Counted from the first letter of the stretch, positions 8,794 through 17,718 are shown. The stretch is 64,000 nucleotides of DNA from Ch67 sp964491665 (GCA_964491665.1 CAZBII010000005.1:3589-67588), one strand, 5' to 3'. The notes: generated by a model from the sequence alone, not told the origin. Numbers and translations are program-made.

Positions 8794-10068
8794 ATGCCCC
8801 CAACTTCCGTCGTGTCTGCCCATGCTCCCGTGCCGGTGGGAACCCTCCTGCGTCTGGCGCGCAGCCTGGCATTCTTTCGCGACTGGAGTGTCGATGAACT
8901 CAAGGCCATCGCACCCTTCTGCACGTCACTTGCCATCAGTACACCCACCCGCCTGTTCCAGCTCAACGGCCTGGAGCCCTTTTCCTATTTTCTGCTGCAG
9001 GGCGAAGTCCGGCTGGAAGCCGCCAGTGGCGAGGTGCGGGTGATTCGCGCCGACGAGGTGGATGCCGGTTTCCCCATTGCCCGCGCCCGGCCCAGCCAGT
9101 ACAGCGTGACGGCGCTGCAGGGGGCGGAGCTGCTGCGGGTGGAAAGCTCCAAACTGCGCAGCCATCAGGCGCGCTCGGTGCTGGCGCAGCTGGCCACGGA
9201 TACTGACGCACCCGCCGACGAGCACTGGCGCACCCATCCGCTGGTGACCCGCCTGATCCGCCAGGTGCAGGACGGCCGGCTGGCCCTGCCGGCGATGCCC
9301 GGCATTGCCGCGCGGGTGCGCACGGCGCTGGGCAAGGCGTCCTACCGGCTCGACGACGTGGTGGCCATCATCAATGCCGACCCCGCCATCGCCGCCCGCC
9401 TGCTGAAAGTGGCCAACAGCGCCCTGTTCAGCGCCCAGGCCCACTGTGAAACCGTCAAGGGTGCCCTGCTGCGGCTGGGGGTGGAGAAAACCCAGGGCAT
9501 GATGACCAGCCTGCTGGCGCGGGACCTGTTTGCCGCACGCACGCCAGCGCTGAAAAAGCTGATGCTCACCCGCTGGCGCCATGCCATCGACATCGCCGCG
9601 ATCTGCGCCGTGCTGGCGCGTCTCACCCCCGGCCTGCAGTTCGAGCGCGCCATGCTGGTGGGACTGCTGCACGAAGTCGGTGTCCTGCCGGTGATCCGCA
9701 TGGCCGAAGCCTATCCCGACCTGCTGGAGGACGAAGCGCTGTTCAACACCATTCTCTGCCGCCTGGGGCCGGAGCTGTCGGCCATGGTGCTGGAGCAGTG
9801 GGGCTTCGAGGACGACTATTGCGTGGCGGCGCGTCACCAGAATCACTGGTTCCGCGATCATGACGGCAAGGCTGATTACACTGATGTACTCATCATCGCG
9901 CATCTGCATCTGCTGGTGCACGACCGCGCGCAGCTGCAACTGCCGCGCATCGACGAAGTTCCCGCCTATGAAAAACTCGCGCTGGGCAAGCTCACACCGG
10001 AACTGAGCCTGCAGGTGCTGGAGGAAGCGCGCCAGCAGATCCATGAACTGAAATCCCTGCTGGCGTAA
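8794..10068 (+). CDS. HDOD-domain protein with N-terminal cyclic-nucleotide-binding-like domain
   Basis: 424 residues. Residues about 20-130 form a jelly-roll like cNMP-binding domains (FRDWSVDELKAIAPF, SYFLLQGEVRLE), but no intact PRAAT-type phosphate cassette is visible, so cyclic nucleotide binding is doubtful. Residues about 155-355 are an HDOD domain (LPAMPGIAARVR, INADPAIAARLLKVANSA, LVGLLHEVGVLP), a relative of HD phosphohydrolases that usually lacks full metal ligands and acts in signalling. It is cytoplasmic, with no membrane segment. A second HDOD protein with an EAL part lies at 50918. A strong terminator follows. Function beyond regulation cannot be assigned. Confidence 0.85.
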   Translation: MPPTSVVSAHAPVPVGTLLRLARSLAFFRDWSVDELKAIAPFCTSLAISTPTRLFQLNGLEPFSYFLLQGEVRLEAASGEVRVIRADEVDAGFPIARARPSQYSVTALQGAELLRVESSKLRSHQARSVLAQLATDTDAPADEHWRTHPLVTRLIRQVQDGRLALPAMPGIAARVRTALGKASYRLDDVVAIINADPAIAARLLKVANSALFSAQAHCETVKGALLRLGVEKTQGMMTSLLARDLFAARTPALKKLMLTRWRHAIDIAAICAVLARLTPGLQFERAMLVGLLHEVGVLPVIRMAEAYPDLLEDEALFNTILCRLGPELSAMVLEQWGFEDDYCVAARHQNHWFRDHDGKADYTDVLIIAHLHLLVHDRAQLQLPRIDEVPAYEKLALGKLTPELSLQVLEEARQQIHELKSLLA

Positions 10069-10087
10069 ATGCGTGTGCCGGAACGCA

Positions 10088-10126
10088 CAGCGCCCGGGCA
10101 GAGAACCTGACCGGGCGCTGTTTTTA
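10088..10126 (+). terminator. Rho-independent terminator after the HDOD gene
   Basis: A perfect 10-bp stem (CAGCGCCCGG with CCGGGCGCTG) closes a 13-base loop and is followed by TTTTTAT. It ends the HDOD transcript 20 bases after the stop codon and separates it from the convergent aldehyde dehydrogenase gene. Confidence 0.85.
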
Positions 10127-10140
10127 TCCTGCAGACTTGC

Positions 10141-11547
10141 TTACTTGAACATCGCCTTGAAGAACTTCACCTTTTCCTTGTACGGCGCATAACGCATCGG
10201 CAGATCCATGAAGGTGGCCGACTTCAGCACGCTGCGCTGGTGCGAGAAGGTGAGGAACGACTTGTGGCCGTGGTAGGAGCCCACGCCGCTTTCGCCCACG
10301 CCGCCGAACGGCAGGTTGGCGTTGGCAATGTGCATCAGCGTGTTGTTGACGCAGCCGCCGCCGAACTGGATGTTGTCCAGCACGTCGCGTTCCACTTCCG
10401 AGCTTTCGGTGAACAGGTACAGCGCCAGCGGATGGCTCGGCAGTTTCTTCATGTGCTGGTACACCTCGTTCAGCGAGTTGTAGCTGATGATGGGCAGCAC
10501 CGGGCCGAAGATTTCTTCCTTCATCACCGGATCATCCAGCGACACGTTTTTCAGCAGCGTGGGCGCGATGTACAGATCCTTGGCGTCGGTCTGGCCGCCG
10601 GCCAGCACCTTGGCGGGATCGATCAGCTTGCTCACGCGCTCGAAATGTTTCTTGTTGATCATGCGGCCCAGGTCAGGGCTCTGCTGCGGATTGTTGCCGT
10701 AGAAATCCTGCAGCGTCTGCACCAGCTTGCGCTCGAATTCTTCCTTGATGGAAGCGTGCACGAACAGGTGATCCGGCGCGATGCAGGTCTGGCCCACGTT
10801 CATGAACTTGCCGGCCAGCACGCGCTTGGCCGCCACGTCCAGCTTGGCGTCGCTGTGCACGATGGTGGGGCTCTTGCCGCCCAGCTCCAGCGTCACCGGT
10901 GTGAGGAAGCGCGCAGCCTTGGCCATCACGATCTTGCCCACGCGCGGGCTGCCGGTGAAGAAGATGTGGTCGAACTGCTCTTCCAGCAGCGCGTCGGTCA
11001 CTTCGGTACTGCCCTGGAAAATCTGGAACACGTCCGGCGAGAAGAATTCCTTCGCCATTTTTTCCATCACGCCGGCGGTCTGCGGGTTCAGCGACGACGG
11101 CTTCATGATGACGGTGTTGCCGGCGGCCAGTGCGCCGATCAGGGGCTGGATGCACAGCACAAACGGGTAGTTGTAGGGGCCCATGATGAACACCACGCCC
11201 AGCGGACGGTATTCAACACGGCTGCGACCCGGCTGGGCCAGCAGCGGCGTGCCGACCTTTTTCGGCTGCATCCATTTTTTCAGGTGCTTGATGGTGTGGT
11301 TGAGCTCTTCCATGGCGGTGCTCATTTCCACATAGGCTTCCAGCGGCGGACGGCCGATGTCGGCCTTCAGTGCGGCCTCCACGTCATCGGCGTATTTCAG
11401 CATGGCGGCCTTGAGCTTTTTCAGCTGGGCCAGGCGGAATTCGTAACTGCGGGTGGCGCCCGATTCGAAAAATGCGCGTTGCTTGGCGACGGCGGCGGTT
11501 GCCCAGTCGGCGCGGGAGTTGGGTTGGGTATCGACGGCTGCGTTCAT
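10141..11547 (-). CDS. Aldehyde dehydrogenase, ALDH3-like (fatty/aromatic aldehyde type)
   Basis: 468 residues. It shows the NAD(P)-aldehyde dehydrogenase layout: GPYNYPF and VIMKPSSLNP in the cofactor domain, FTGSPRVGK, the general-base segment LELGGKSPTIV, catalytic Cys in NVGQTCIAPDH, and EEIFGPVLPI. The short length and these motifs fit the ALDH3 group that oxidises medium or long aliphatic and aromatic aldehydes to acids. The start at 11547 is preferred because AAGGAG lies 10 bases before it; the open frame continues 45 codons upstream without a better site. The neighbouring crotonase gene on the same strand suggests a shared role in acyl or aromatic catabolism, but the 180-base gap leaves co-transcription uncertain. 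Confidence 0.88.
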   Translation of the reverse strand: MNAAVDTQPNSRADWATAAVAKQRAFFESGATRSYEFRLAQLKKLKAAMLKYADDVEAALKADIGRPPLEAYVEMSTAMEELNHTIKHLKKWMQPKKVGTPLLAQPGRSRVEYRPLGVVFIMGPYNYPFVLCIQPLIGALAAGNTVIMKPSSLNPQTAGVMEKMAKEFFSPDVFQIFQGSTEVTDALLEEQFDHIFFTGSPRVGKIVMAKAARFLTPVTLELGGKSPTIVHSDAKLDVAAKRVLAGKFMNVGQTCIAPDHLFVHASIKEEFERKLVQTLQDFYGNNPQQSPDLGRMINKKHFERVSKLIDPAKVLAGGQTDAKDLYIAPTLLKNVSLDDPVMKEEIFGPVLPIISYNSLNEVYQHMKKLPSHPLALYLFTESSEVERDVLDNIQFGGGCVNNTLMHIANANLPFGGVGESGVGSYHGHKSFLTFSHQRSVLKSATFMDLPMRYAPYKEKVKFFKAMFK

Positions 11548-11726
11548 GGGAGGTCCGCTCCTTGTTGGTGTGGTGAGATACAACCACGGTGACGCACCGG
11601 TCGCAATAGCAGGGGTGACCATTTTCATTGACCGAAAACGCCAGCGTGGTTTTGGCTGACCGGGAAGATGGTATCGGGTCACGTTTCAGGCCGGTGCAGG
11701 TTGCCGGCCGGCCTGATGCTTCCGTC

Positions 11727-12527
11727 TCAGCGTACTGACCGTTCCTTGAACGGAATATCCGCCTGCTTCTGGTTGCGCTCCACCGAGATACGCTGGTTCT
11801 TGCTGCCGATCATGCGCCGCTGCCACAGTCGCTCGGCCCGCAGTGCCGCACTGTCCAGTGCCCGCCAGGCCTGCTGCAGCAGGAACTTGCCGGCACCCAC
11901 TGCATCCGGCGAGCGCACCGCGATTTCCGCTACCAGCACCTGGGCTTTGGCCATCGGATCGTCGCTGACATGGGTGACCAGTCCTATCGCCCGGCCTTCG
12001 GTGCCATTCAGCACGCGCCCGGTCATGGTGATCTCCTTGGCCACGTCGATCGGCATCAGTTCCCGCATCAGGGCCACGCCGCCCATGTCCGGCACCAGAC
12101 CCCACTTGGCTTCCATCATCGACAGCTTCGCGTCAGGGGTGCAGATGCGGATGTCCGCCCCCAGGCCCAGCTGCAGGCCGGCGCCGAAGCAGTTGCCGTG
12201 CATCACCGCGATCACCGGCACGCCCACTTCGCGCCAGCCGATGCTCCAGGTCTGGAACTGGTTGCGGAACGGCAGCCACAGCTGCAGGTAGCTGGCCATG
12301 GCGGTGGACGGCTTGCCCAGCACGTTCTTCACGTCCAGGCCGGCGCAGAACGAGGGGCCGTCGCCATGGAGGATCACGGCGCGGATGTCCTTCATCCGGC
12401 TGACCTGTTTCTGCGCCGCCAGCACGCCTTTCAGCAGGGGCATGTCCATGCCGTTGTGCTTGTCGGCACGGTTGAGGGTGACATAGGCAATCTGGTTTTC
12501 CACCCGCACACGCACGCGGTCATTCAT
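11727..12527 (-). CDS. Crotonase / enoyl-CoA hydratase-isomerase family protein
   Basis: 266 residues. It has the crotonase oxyanion-hole segments GPSFCAGLDVK and MHGNCFGAGLQLGLGAD. Of the two glutamates used by classical enoyl-CoA hydratases, the second is kept (LSMMEAKWG) but the first position reads Gln (GLQLG rather than CEL), so simple hydration is doubtful and isomerase, hydrolase or dehalogenase-type chemistry is possible. The substrate is an acyl-CoA by family. It is cytoplasmic and transcribed in the same direction as the aldehyde dehydrogenase downstream. Confidence 0.85.
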   Translation of the reverse strand: MNDRVRVRVENQIAYVTLNRADKHNGMDMPLLKGVLAAQKQVSRMKDIRAVILHGDGPSFCAGLDVKNVLGKPSTAMASYLQLWLPFRNQFQTWSIGWREVGVPVIAVMHGNCFGAGLQLGLGADIRICTPDAKLSMMEAKWGLVPDMGGVALMRELMPIDVAKEITMTGRVLNGTEGRAIGLVTHVSDDPMAKAQVLVAEIAVRSPDAVGAGKFLLQQAWRALDSAALRAERLWQRRMIGSKNQRISVERNQKQADIPFKERSVR

Positions 12528-12703
12528 GGGCCATCTCCGGTCATCAGTTTGAATGGGGGAAGGCTACACGCTTGCCGCAGTCGCGGGAAAATTTTTTTGC
12601 CGGTGGCGTAAACCGGATCGGGAGTGGTGCGTTAAACCGGGCAGAGGCGGCCATTTGTCCCGGCCAAATCCCCCAACCCCGCTTTGATACCAAGGAGAAA
12701 CCC

Positions 12704-13072
12704 ATGAAAACCAGCAAGTTGATGATTGCCGTTGCCCTGGCTGCCAGCTGCGCCGTGTCCGTTGCCAACGCCGAGCGTGTGCGCGACCGCGATCACCAGC
12801 GCCGTGATTTCACCACCGATGTCACCCGCACCACCGGCAGCGGCAAGACCTTCACCCGTCACACCGAACAGACCGCCACCGAAAATGGCTTCCACCGTGA
12901 CAGCACCATGACCAATCCGGCCGGCAAGACCGCCACCCGCAGCGTGGACGGCAGTTACGATCCGGAAACCAGAACCTATACGAAGGAAATCAGCAAGACC
13001 AACTTCAAGGGCGAAACCCGCAACCGCACCGTTACCAAAACCGTGCAGACCGGTGATGATGGCGCGGAATAA
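12704..13072 (+). CDS. Small secreted protein, unknown function
   Basis: 122 residues. The start is fixed by AAGGAG 6 to 8 bases upstream. A signal peptide (MKTSKLMIAVALAASCAVSVANA) should be cleaved near residue 23. The mature part is rich in Thr, Arg, Lys and Asp, with repeated TRTTGSGKTFTRH- and KTATRSVDG-like strands that suggest an extended beta structure. No family is recognised with certainty. It stands alone between the divergent crotonase and the downstream sigma factor operon. Confidence 0.7.
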   Translation: MKTSKLMIAVALAASCAVSVANAERVRDRDHQRRDFTTDVTRTTGSGKTFTRHTEQTATENGFHRDSTMTNPAGKTATRSVDGSYDPETRTYTKEISKTNFKGETRNRTVTKTVQTGDDGAE

Positions 13073-13146
13073 TCACAGCGCGGCCCAGGTACAAAAAGGC
13101 GATGCTAGAATTGAGCGGCCAGCCGTTGACGGAATCCAGTACGCTG

Positions 13147-13710
13147 ATGTCTTCCTCCACAGACAACGTTGTCGCTCTCACACTCGATGCGTTTCTGGCC
13201 AGCGTCGAGCGCCGTGCCTACCGCATGGCGCTGCTGGCCACGCATCAGCATGCCGACGCGCTGGACATCGTGCAGGATGCCATGCTGAAACTGGTGCAGC
13301 GTTACCGTCATGCCACGCACGCCGAATGGCCATTGCTGTTCCAGCGCATTTTGCAGAACCGGATTCTGGACTGGCATCGCCGCCAGACGCGCACGCGGCG
13401 CTGGTTCGTGTTCGCCGCACCGGTGAATGAAGATGAGGAAGCGGAAGCCGACGAGTTCGCCCACATTGCCGATCCGCGCGAACAGGACCCGCCGGCATTG
13501 CTGGCGCGCGCCAGTGACATGGACACGGTGCTGAAAGTGGTGGAGGCGCTGCCGCTGCGCCAGCAACAGGCCTTTCTGCTGCGCGCCTGGGAAGGACTGG
13601 ATATTGCGTCCACCGCCGCCGCTATGGCATGCAGCGAAGGCGCAGTGAAATCCCACTATTTTCGCGCCACGCAGGCCCTGCGCGCCGCACTGCAACAGGA
13701 GGTTTCATGA
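13147..13710 (+). CDS. ECF-type RNA polymerase sigma-70 factor
   Basis: 187 residues from the ATG at 13147 (an in-frame ATG at 13102 would add 15). Region 2 is seen in ADALDIVQDAMLKLVQRY and LFQRILQNRILDWHRR, and region 4 in VEALPLRQQQAFLLRAWEG followed by the helix-turn-helix EGAVKSHYFRATQALR. The two are joined by a short acidic linker, as in extracytoplasmic-function sigma factors. It should direct polymerase to a stress or envelope regulon. It overlaps the next gene (ATGA), which encodes a membrane protein likely to be its anti-sigma partner, with two exported proteins after that. Confidence 0.88.
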   Translation: MSSSTDNVVALTLDAFLASVERRAYRMALLATHQHADALDIVQDAMLKLVQRYRHATHAEWPLLFQRILQNRILDWHRRQTRTRRWFVFAAPVNEDEEAEADEFAHIADPREQDPPALLARASDMDTVLKVVEALPLRQQQAFLLRAWEGLDIASTAAAMACSEGAVKSHYFRATQALRAALQQEVS

Positions 13711-14111
13711 CAGCGGAATCTCGGGATGACCAGTCCCAACTGGAACGCCGCATCACCGCCACGCTCGAGCGCAGCACGCACGCGCTGGATGCAGAAACAC
13801 AGCAGCAATTGCAGCAGCTGCGGCGCGCTGCCCTGCAGCAGACGCCGGCCAGCACCGACAAACTGCGACCCGCATTGATGATCGCCGCCAGCGTTATCGC
13901 GCTGGTGCTGGTCACGCTGGCAACCCAGCCCTGGCGCAGCGCGCTCTCGCCGCAGGACGGGCCGGGTCAGATCGCCGTGCAGGATGCAGCAGCACCGGCC
14001 ACCCGCCACAGCAGTGCAGCAGACAGCAGTGACAGTTACCTGGACGAAGAACCGGACCTGCTGGCCGACTGGGACATGCTGGACGCGATCGGCGAGGCTC
14101 CGGATGCCTGA
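13707..14111 (+). CDS. Membrane anti-sigma-like protein (DUF3619-like)
   Basis: 134 residues. AGGAGG lies just upstream and the ATG overlaps the sigma factor stop by 4 bases. The N-terminal 55 residues are helical and charged (RRITATLERSTHALDAETQQQL), followed by one membrane span (about residues 53-72) and an acidic C-terminal tail rich in Asp and Glu (YLDEEPDLLADWDMLDAI). This N-in/C-out layout next to an ECF sigma fits an anti-sigma factor of the DUF3619 type, though the similarity is judged by eye. It should hold the sigma factor at the inner membrane. Confidence 0.65.
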   Translation: MTAESRDDQSQLERRITATLERSTHALDAETQQQLQQLRRAALQQTPASTDKLRPALMIAASVIALVLVTLATQPWRSALSPQDGPGQIAVQDAAAPATRHSSAADSSDSYLDEEPDLLADWDMLDAIGEAPDA

Positions 14112-14388
14112 ACGTCTGCGCCTTCTGCTGTGGCCGCTGCTGCTGGCGGTGTGTCTGGCGCACGCCGGTGCCGCGCCGCCAGCGGAATTCTGGGATTATC
14201 TGGAAGAATTCGGCGACACCCAGGATGAACTGTTCGATCCGCTGGATCTCGGAGATGCCGAAGCAGCCGCGCGCAGCACGCACAATCACTCGGCCATCGA
14301 CCCGCAACACCGCATCACCACACCCGTAACCGGTTCAACGTTGACTGCGCCTTCCGGTGCAGCATCCACCGTGGAGAAAAGCCCATGA
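14104..14388 (+). CDS. Small exported protein in the sigma operon
   Basis: 94 residues, overlapping the upstream gene by 8 bases and the next by 4. The N-terminus MPERLRLLLWPLLLAVCLAHA is a signal peptide. The mature part is about 70 residues, with an acidic patch (EFWDYLEEFGDTQDELFDP) and a Ser/Thr-rich tail with no cysteine. It is not recognised. Its position between anti-sigma and DUF3106 genes suggests a periplasmic part of the same signalling unit. Confidence 0.65.
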   Translation: MPERLRLLLWPLLLAVCLAHAGAAPPAEFWDYLEEFGDTQDELFDPLDLGDAEAAARSTHNHSAIDPQHRITTPVTGSTLTAPSGAASTVEKSP

Positions 14389-14885
14389 AACCGTGGCTCA
14401 TTATCATGCTGCTGCTGACTGCCCAGAGCGTCAGCGCCGCTACCCAGAACTGGGAACAGCTGCCCGCCGAAACGCGCGCCCTGCTGCAGAACAAGGCAGA
14501 GCAGTGGAGCAGCCTGACGGAAACCCAGCAACAGCAATTGCTGCAGCGCGCCGAACGTTTCCGGCAACTGCCACTGCAGCAGCAACAGCAGATGCTGGAA
14601 CGCTTCCAGCGCTGGCAGGCGCTGCCACCGGAGCGCCGCGCCGAACTGCGGGAACGCTATCGCCAGTTCCGCCAGCTGCCGCCGGAACAGCAGGCGCAGA
14701 TTCGCGAACGCTTCCGCTGGTTTCGCGCCTTGCCGGAAGAAGAGCGCCAGCAGCTGCGGGAGAGCTGGCAGTCGCTGTCGCCGGATGAACGTCGCGACCT
14801 GCGCGAGCGTTTTCGCAGTGCCACGCCGGAACAGCGGCGCGCATTGCGGGAAAAACTGTTGCAGCGGCGTGCGCTGCGGCGCTGA
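14385..14885 (+). CDS. DUF3106 Gln/Arg-rich repeat protein, periplasmic
   Basis: 166 residues. After a signal peptide (MKPWLIIMLLLTAQSVSA) the protein is almost entirely helical repeats. Three 18-residue units of the pattern RFxxFRxLPPExRxxLRE are followed by two 15-residue units ending in DLRE and ALRE. Gln, Arg, Glu and Leu dominate, giving a charged helical rod. This is the DUF3106 pattern seen in proteobacterial sigma operons. The ATG overlaps the upstream stop. The function is unknown; a sensor or chaperone in the periplasm, similar in style to CpxP/RseB-like factors, is only a guess. Confidence 0.75.
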   Translation: MKPWLIIMLLLTAQSVSAATQNWEQLPAETRALLQNKAEQWSSLTETQQQQLLQRAERFRQLPLQQQQQMLERFQRWQALPPERRAELRERYRQFRQLPPEQQAQIRERFRWFRALPEEERQQLRESWQSLSPDERRDLRERFRSATPEQRRALREKLLQRRALRR

Positions 14886-14957
14886 TTGCCATTTGATAAA
14901 ACAGCGCACCCGCGCACAACAAAATTCATTCCGGAAACCGGATTTGCAAGGAATATC

Positions 14958-15842
14958 ATGTCTGCCCGAACACTGTTGTCAGGCCTGCTGCTGTCGCTGA
15001 CCAGCATCCTGTTCACCACACACCTCTGCGCCCAGCCCGAATGGGATCTGCAACTGTCCGCCGAACGTCTGCACCAGTCGTTTGCTGACGGCGACGCCGA
15101 TCTCGACACCGTTACCTTCACGCCGTCCGTCAGTGTCGGTGATTTCAGTCTCACCGCCACTGTGCCCTGGCAGCACATTGACGGCACCTACTTCGTCAAC
15201 ACGGTTTATCCGGCGCTGGTGAACGCGTGCACGTATCTCAACAGTCTCTCCAATCTGACCAAGCTGCGCCTGATCCGTGAGGGCCTTCTGACACTGGAAC
15301 AGGTGCAGTACTGCAGCCAGACCGCCGGTGTCGAAACCAGCACGCTGGATCACTCAGTTGAAGGCATGGGCGACATCGAACTGTTTGCCAGCTATTTTCT
15401 GCCACCGCTGTCCGAACACGCCTCCACCAGTGTGGGGCTGGGTTACAAGTTCGATAACGGCGATGTGGATGAGGGACTGGGCAGTGGCACCCGCGATGTC
15501 TTTGCCGAAACCTCGCTGCTGCTGCAGGGTGAGCGCCTGCACCTGCTGCTGACCCTGGGTTATGACTGGGTCCAGTCCGATGACAGCGGGCTGGATCTGC
15601 AGGACTACGGCTATGCCGCTCTCGACACCGGCTGGCGGCTGTTCGAACCCTTCATCCTGGGAATCGAATATCACTACCAGCAGGCAGTGACCGAGCTGGT
15701 GGGCGACCTGGACTACCTGACCGGCTACGGTGAGCTGGCGCTGGGCGAACACTGGCGGGCGCGCCTGTCCGTCACCGATTACCGGAACGCAGACGGCTAT
15801 CCTGAAGAGGAAATCGGCGGCAGCCTGGCCTGGCAGTTCTGA
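14958..15842 (+). CDS. Outer-membrane beta-barrel-like protein
   Basis: 294 residues; AAGGA precedes the start. A signal peptide ends near residue 25 (LFTTHLCA). The mature part alternates polar and hydrophobic residues in strands of 9 to 11 residues and ends in SLAWQF, a C-terminal Phe typical of outer-membrane barrels. Segments such as DFSLTATVPWQHID and SVGLGYKFDNGDV resemble transporter-like barrel proteins. It starts 72 bases after the DUF3106 gene and may be the last member or a target of the sigma operon. The cargo is unknown. Confidence 0.7.
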   Translation: MSARTLLSGLLLSLTSILFTTHLCAQPEWDLQLSAERLHQSFADGDADLDTVTFTPSVSVGDFSLTATVPWQHIDGTYFVNTVYPALVNACTYLNSLSNLTKLRLIREGLLTLEQVQYCSQTAGVETSTLDHSVEGMGDIELFASYFLPPLSEHASTSVGLGYKFDNGDVDEGLGSGTRDVFAETSLLLQGERLHLLLTLGYDWVQSDDSGLDLQDYGYAALDTGWRLFEPFILGIEYHYQQAVTELVGDLDYLTGYGELALGEHWRARLSVTDYRNADGYPEEEIGGSLAWQF

Positions 15843-15944
15843 CCGGCGGGTTCTGCTCGAGACGCTTGTATTGATGTGTGTCATTGTTCCACGGCGTGCA
15901 CCTGCATGAAACTGCCCGGACCACTTTGGGGCAGGAGTACCGCC

Positions 15945-16940
15945 ATGACCGACACCACCAGCAAACCCGATTACCAGAACGCCACTGCCGGCCAGCACGG
16001 CGCCATCACCAAGGACGACCTGAAAGCACAGCTGGAGGTCATGACCCAGCGGATCATGAATCCGCGCGAGGGTCTGTACGGTCCCAACTCCATGTCCTGG
16101 AAGGTCAACCGTCATGTCAGCATCATGATGGGCGCCGGCGCCGCCAACCTGTTGCAGCTGGCGCATCCCTGGGTGTCGCAGGCCATCGACCAGCACTCGC
16201 AGACCCAGACCGATCCGTTCGGCCGTCTGCAGCGCACCTTCCTCAACGTCCATTCGATGATTTTCGGCAGTCTGGACCAGGTGCTGGAATCCGCAGTGCG
16301 CGTGCACAACATCCACGCCAAGATCACGGGCCAGAATACCGAAACCGCCGGCCGCACCAAGAAAGGCAGCGCCTATTTCGCCAACCAGATTGACGCCATG
16401 CTGTGGGTGCACGCCACCCTCTGGATTACCGGCCTGCGCGTGTATGAACTGTTCCACACGCCGCTCAGCAAGGCCGAACGCGACCAGTATTACGAAGAGT
16501 CCAAACTGTTTGCCTACCTGTTCGGCATTCCGGAATCGGCACTGCCGCCGACCTGGGAAGATTTCATGACCTACTACAACAACATGGTGAACTCCGACAC
16601 CCTGGTGGTGGGCGATGTGGGCCGCCAGCTGGTGGAATACATCTTCAGCATGCGCGCCTGGCTGATGCCGGTGCTGAACCGTCACAAGATCCATACCGCC
16701 GTGCTGCTGCCGGAACGTCTGCGTGCCGAATTCGGTTTTCCCGAAGTCACCGCCAAGACCCGCGCCAGTTTCGATTTCGACGTCAAGCTGGCCCGCAATT
16801 TCTTCCGCATTGCGCCGGACGCCATCAAATACATGCCGCCGTATATCGAAGCGCAGCGCCGCATTGCCGGCGAGCCGGCGGGCCGGGTGACCCGCTGGAC
16901 CAACCAGCTGATCTACGGCCAGCCGCTGCTGGTGTCCTGA
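15945..16940 (+). CDS. DUF2236 (MpaB/Lcp-like) oxygenase family protein 1
   Basis: 331 residues; GCAGGAG precedes the ATG. It contains the helical DUF2236 fold shared by latex clearing protein and MpaB-type proteins (LYGPNSMSWKVNRHVS, GAGAANLLQLAHPWVSQAID, QIDAMLWVHATLWITGLRVYE). Lcp uses haem b to cleave double bonds in polyisoprene; most family members have no known substrate. The conserved His in MLWVHAT is a candidate iron ligand. No signal peptide is seen, so it is probably cytoplasmic. It is one of three such genes in this window and has no adjacent TetR gene. A strong terminator follows. Confidence 0.8.
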   Translation: MTDTTSKPDYQNATAGQHGAITKDDLKAQLEVMTQRIMNPREGLYGPNSMSWKVNRHVSIMMGAGAANLLQLAHPWVSQAIDQHSQTQTDPFGRLQRTFLNVHSMIFGSLDQVLESAVRVHNIHAKITGQNTETAGRTKKGSAYFANQIDAMLWVHATLWITGLRVYELFHTPLSKAERDQYYEESKLFAYLFGIPESALPPTWEDFMTYYNNMVNSDTLVVGDVGRQLVEYIFSMRAWLMPVLNRHKIHTAVLLPERLRAEFGFPEVTAKTRASFDFDVKLARNFFRIAPDAIKYMPPYIEAQRRIAGEPAGRVTRWTNQLIYGQPLLVS

Positions 16941-16972
16941 CGCATCAGGCGACTGAAAAAATCCCCGCCGAC

Positions 16973-17017
16973 CTTTCTGCCCACACCTTACCCGCGAGGT
17001 GTGGGCAGAAAGTTTTT
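16973..17017 (+). terminator. Rho-independent terminator with 16-bp perfect stem
   Basis: CTTTCTGCCCACACCT (16973-16988) pairs perfectly with 16997-17012 around an 8-base loop, followed by TTTTT. It ends the first DUF2236 gene. Confidence 0.9.
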
Positions 17018-17106
17018 CCCCGCCGCCGAATTGCGCGGCCACCCGCTTCATGTCACATTGTTGCGCCTTGCTGTTTTGCCAACGTCAATGCACAGGATGT
17101 CATGCC

Positions 17107-17718
17107 ATGGATCTGGAAATAAGACCTGCCCGCCCCGACGACCGCGGTCCGATCGTCGAACTCATGTACAGCGCCGGTCCGGAAATCTACGACTTTCTCT
17201 ACAAGACCCGCAAAACCGGCGCGGTCGATTTCATTCGCCACGAATTCAATACCGGCATCGGCTTCTGCGGCTATCGCGGCGTTACCGTGGCAGTGAAAGA
17301 CGGCCGCGTGGTGGGCACCGGCTGTTTCTATGACAAATCCGTTTACGACAAAATGCTGGCGGGTTCCGGCAAGAATTTCTTCGGCTTTTTTGGCGTGCTC
17401 GGCGCGCTGCCGGTGCTGTGGCGCGCGCGGCACACCGGCAGCACCATGAAGCCACCGAAGGAAGGCGAACTGTATCTGGCGAATTTCGGCGTCGATCCGG
17501 CGCTGCGCAGCCAGGGCATTGGCTCAGCCATGATCAGTCACAAGATCGATGAAGCCCGGCGCCAGGGCTACCGCATTTTCGGCCTCGATGTGGCTACCAA
17601 TAATCCGCGCGGACAGGCGCTGTACACCCGGCTGGGACTGGAAGTGAAAAAGGAAAAACAGTTTTCCGGCAATGATCCAAAGGTGCCGGGCTGCCGCAAG
17701 ATGGAACTCGCATTGTGA
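17107..17718 (+). CDS. GNAT-family N-acetyltransferase
   Basis: 203 residues from the ATG at 17107. The N-terminus MDLEIRPARPDDRGPIVELM is typical of GNAT enzymes, and the acetyl-CoA pyrophosphate loop reads FGVDPALRSQGIGSAMI with the following helix ARRQGY. The C-terminal segment NNPRGQALYTRLGLEVKKE matches motif B. It should transfer an acetyl group from acetyl-CoA to an unknown amine or peptide. It is monocistronic; its stop is 11 bases from the convergent thrB gene. Confidence 0.85.
   Translation: MDLEIRPARPDDRGPIVELMYSAGPEIYDFLYKTRKTGAVDFIRHEFNTGIGFCGYRGVTVAVKDGRVVGTGCFYDKSVYDKMLAGSGKNFFGFFGVLGALPVLWRARHTGSTMKPPKEGELYLANFGVDPALRSQGIGSAMISHKIDEARRQGYRIFGLDVATNNPRGQALYTRLGLEVKKEKQFSGNDPKVPGCRKMELAL

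Noticed and set aside
10240..11592. 450-codon plus-strand frame opposite the aldehyde dehydrogenase
   Set aside because: Shadow frame; the minus-strand gene has all catalytic motifs.
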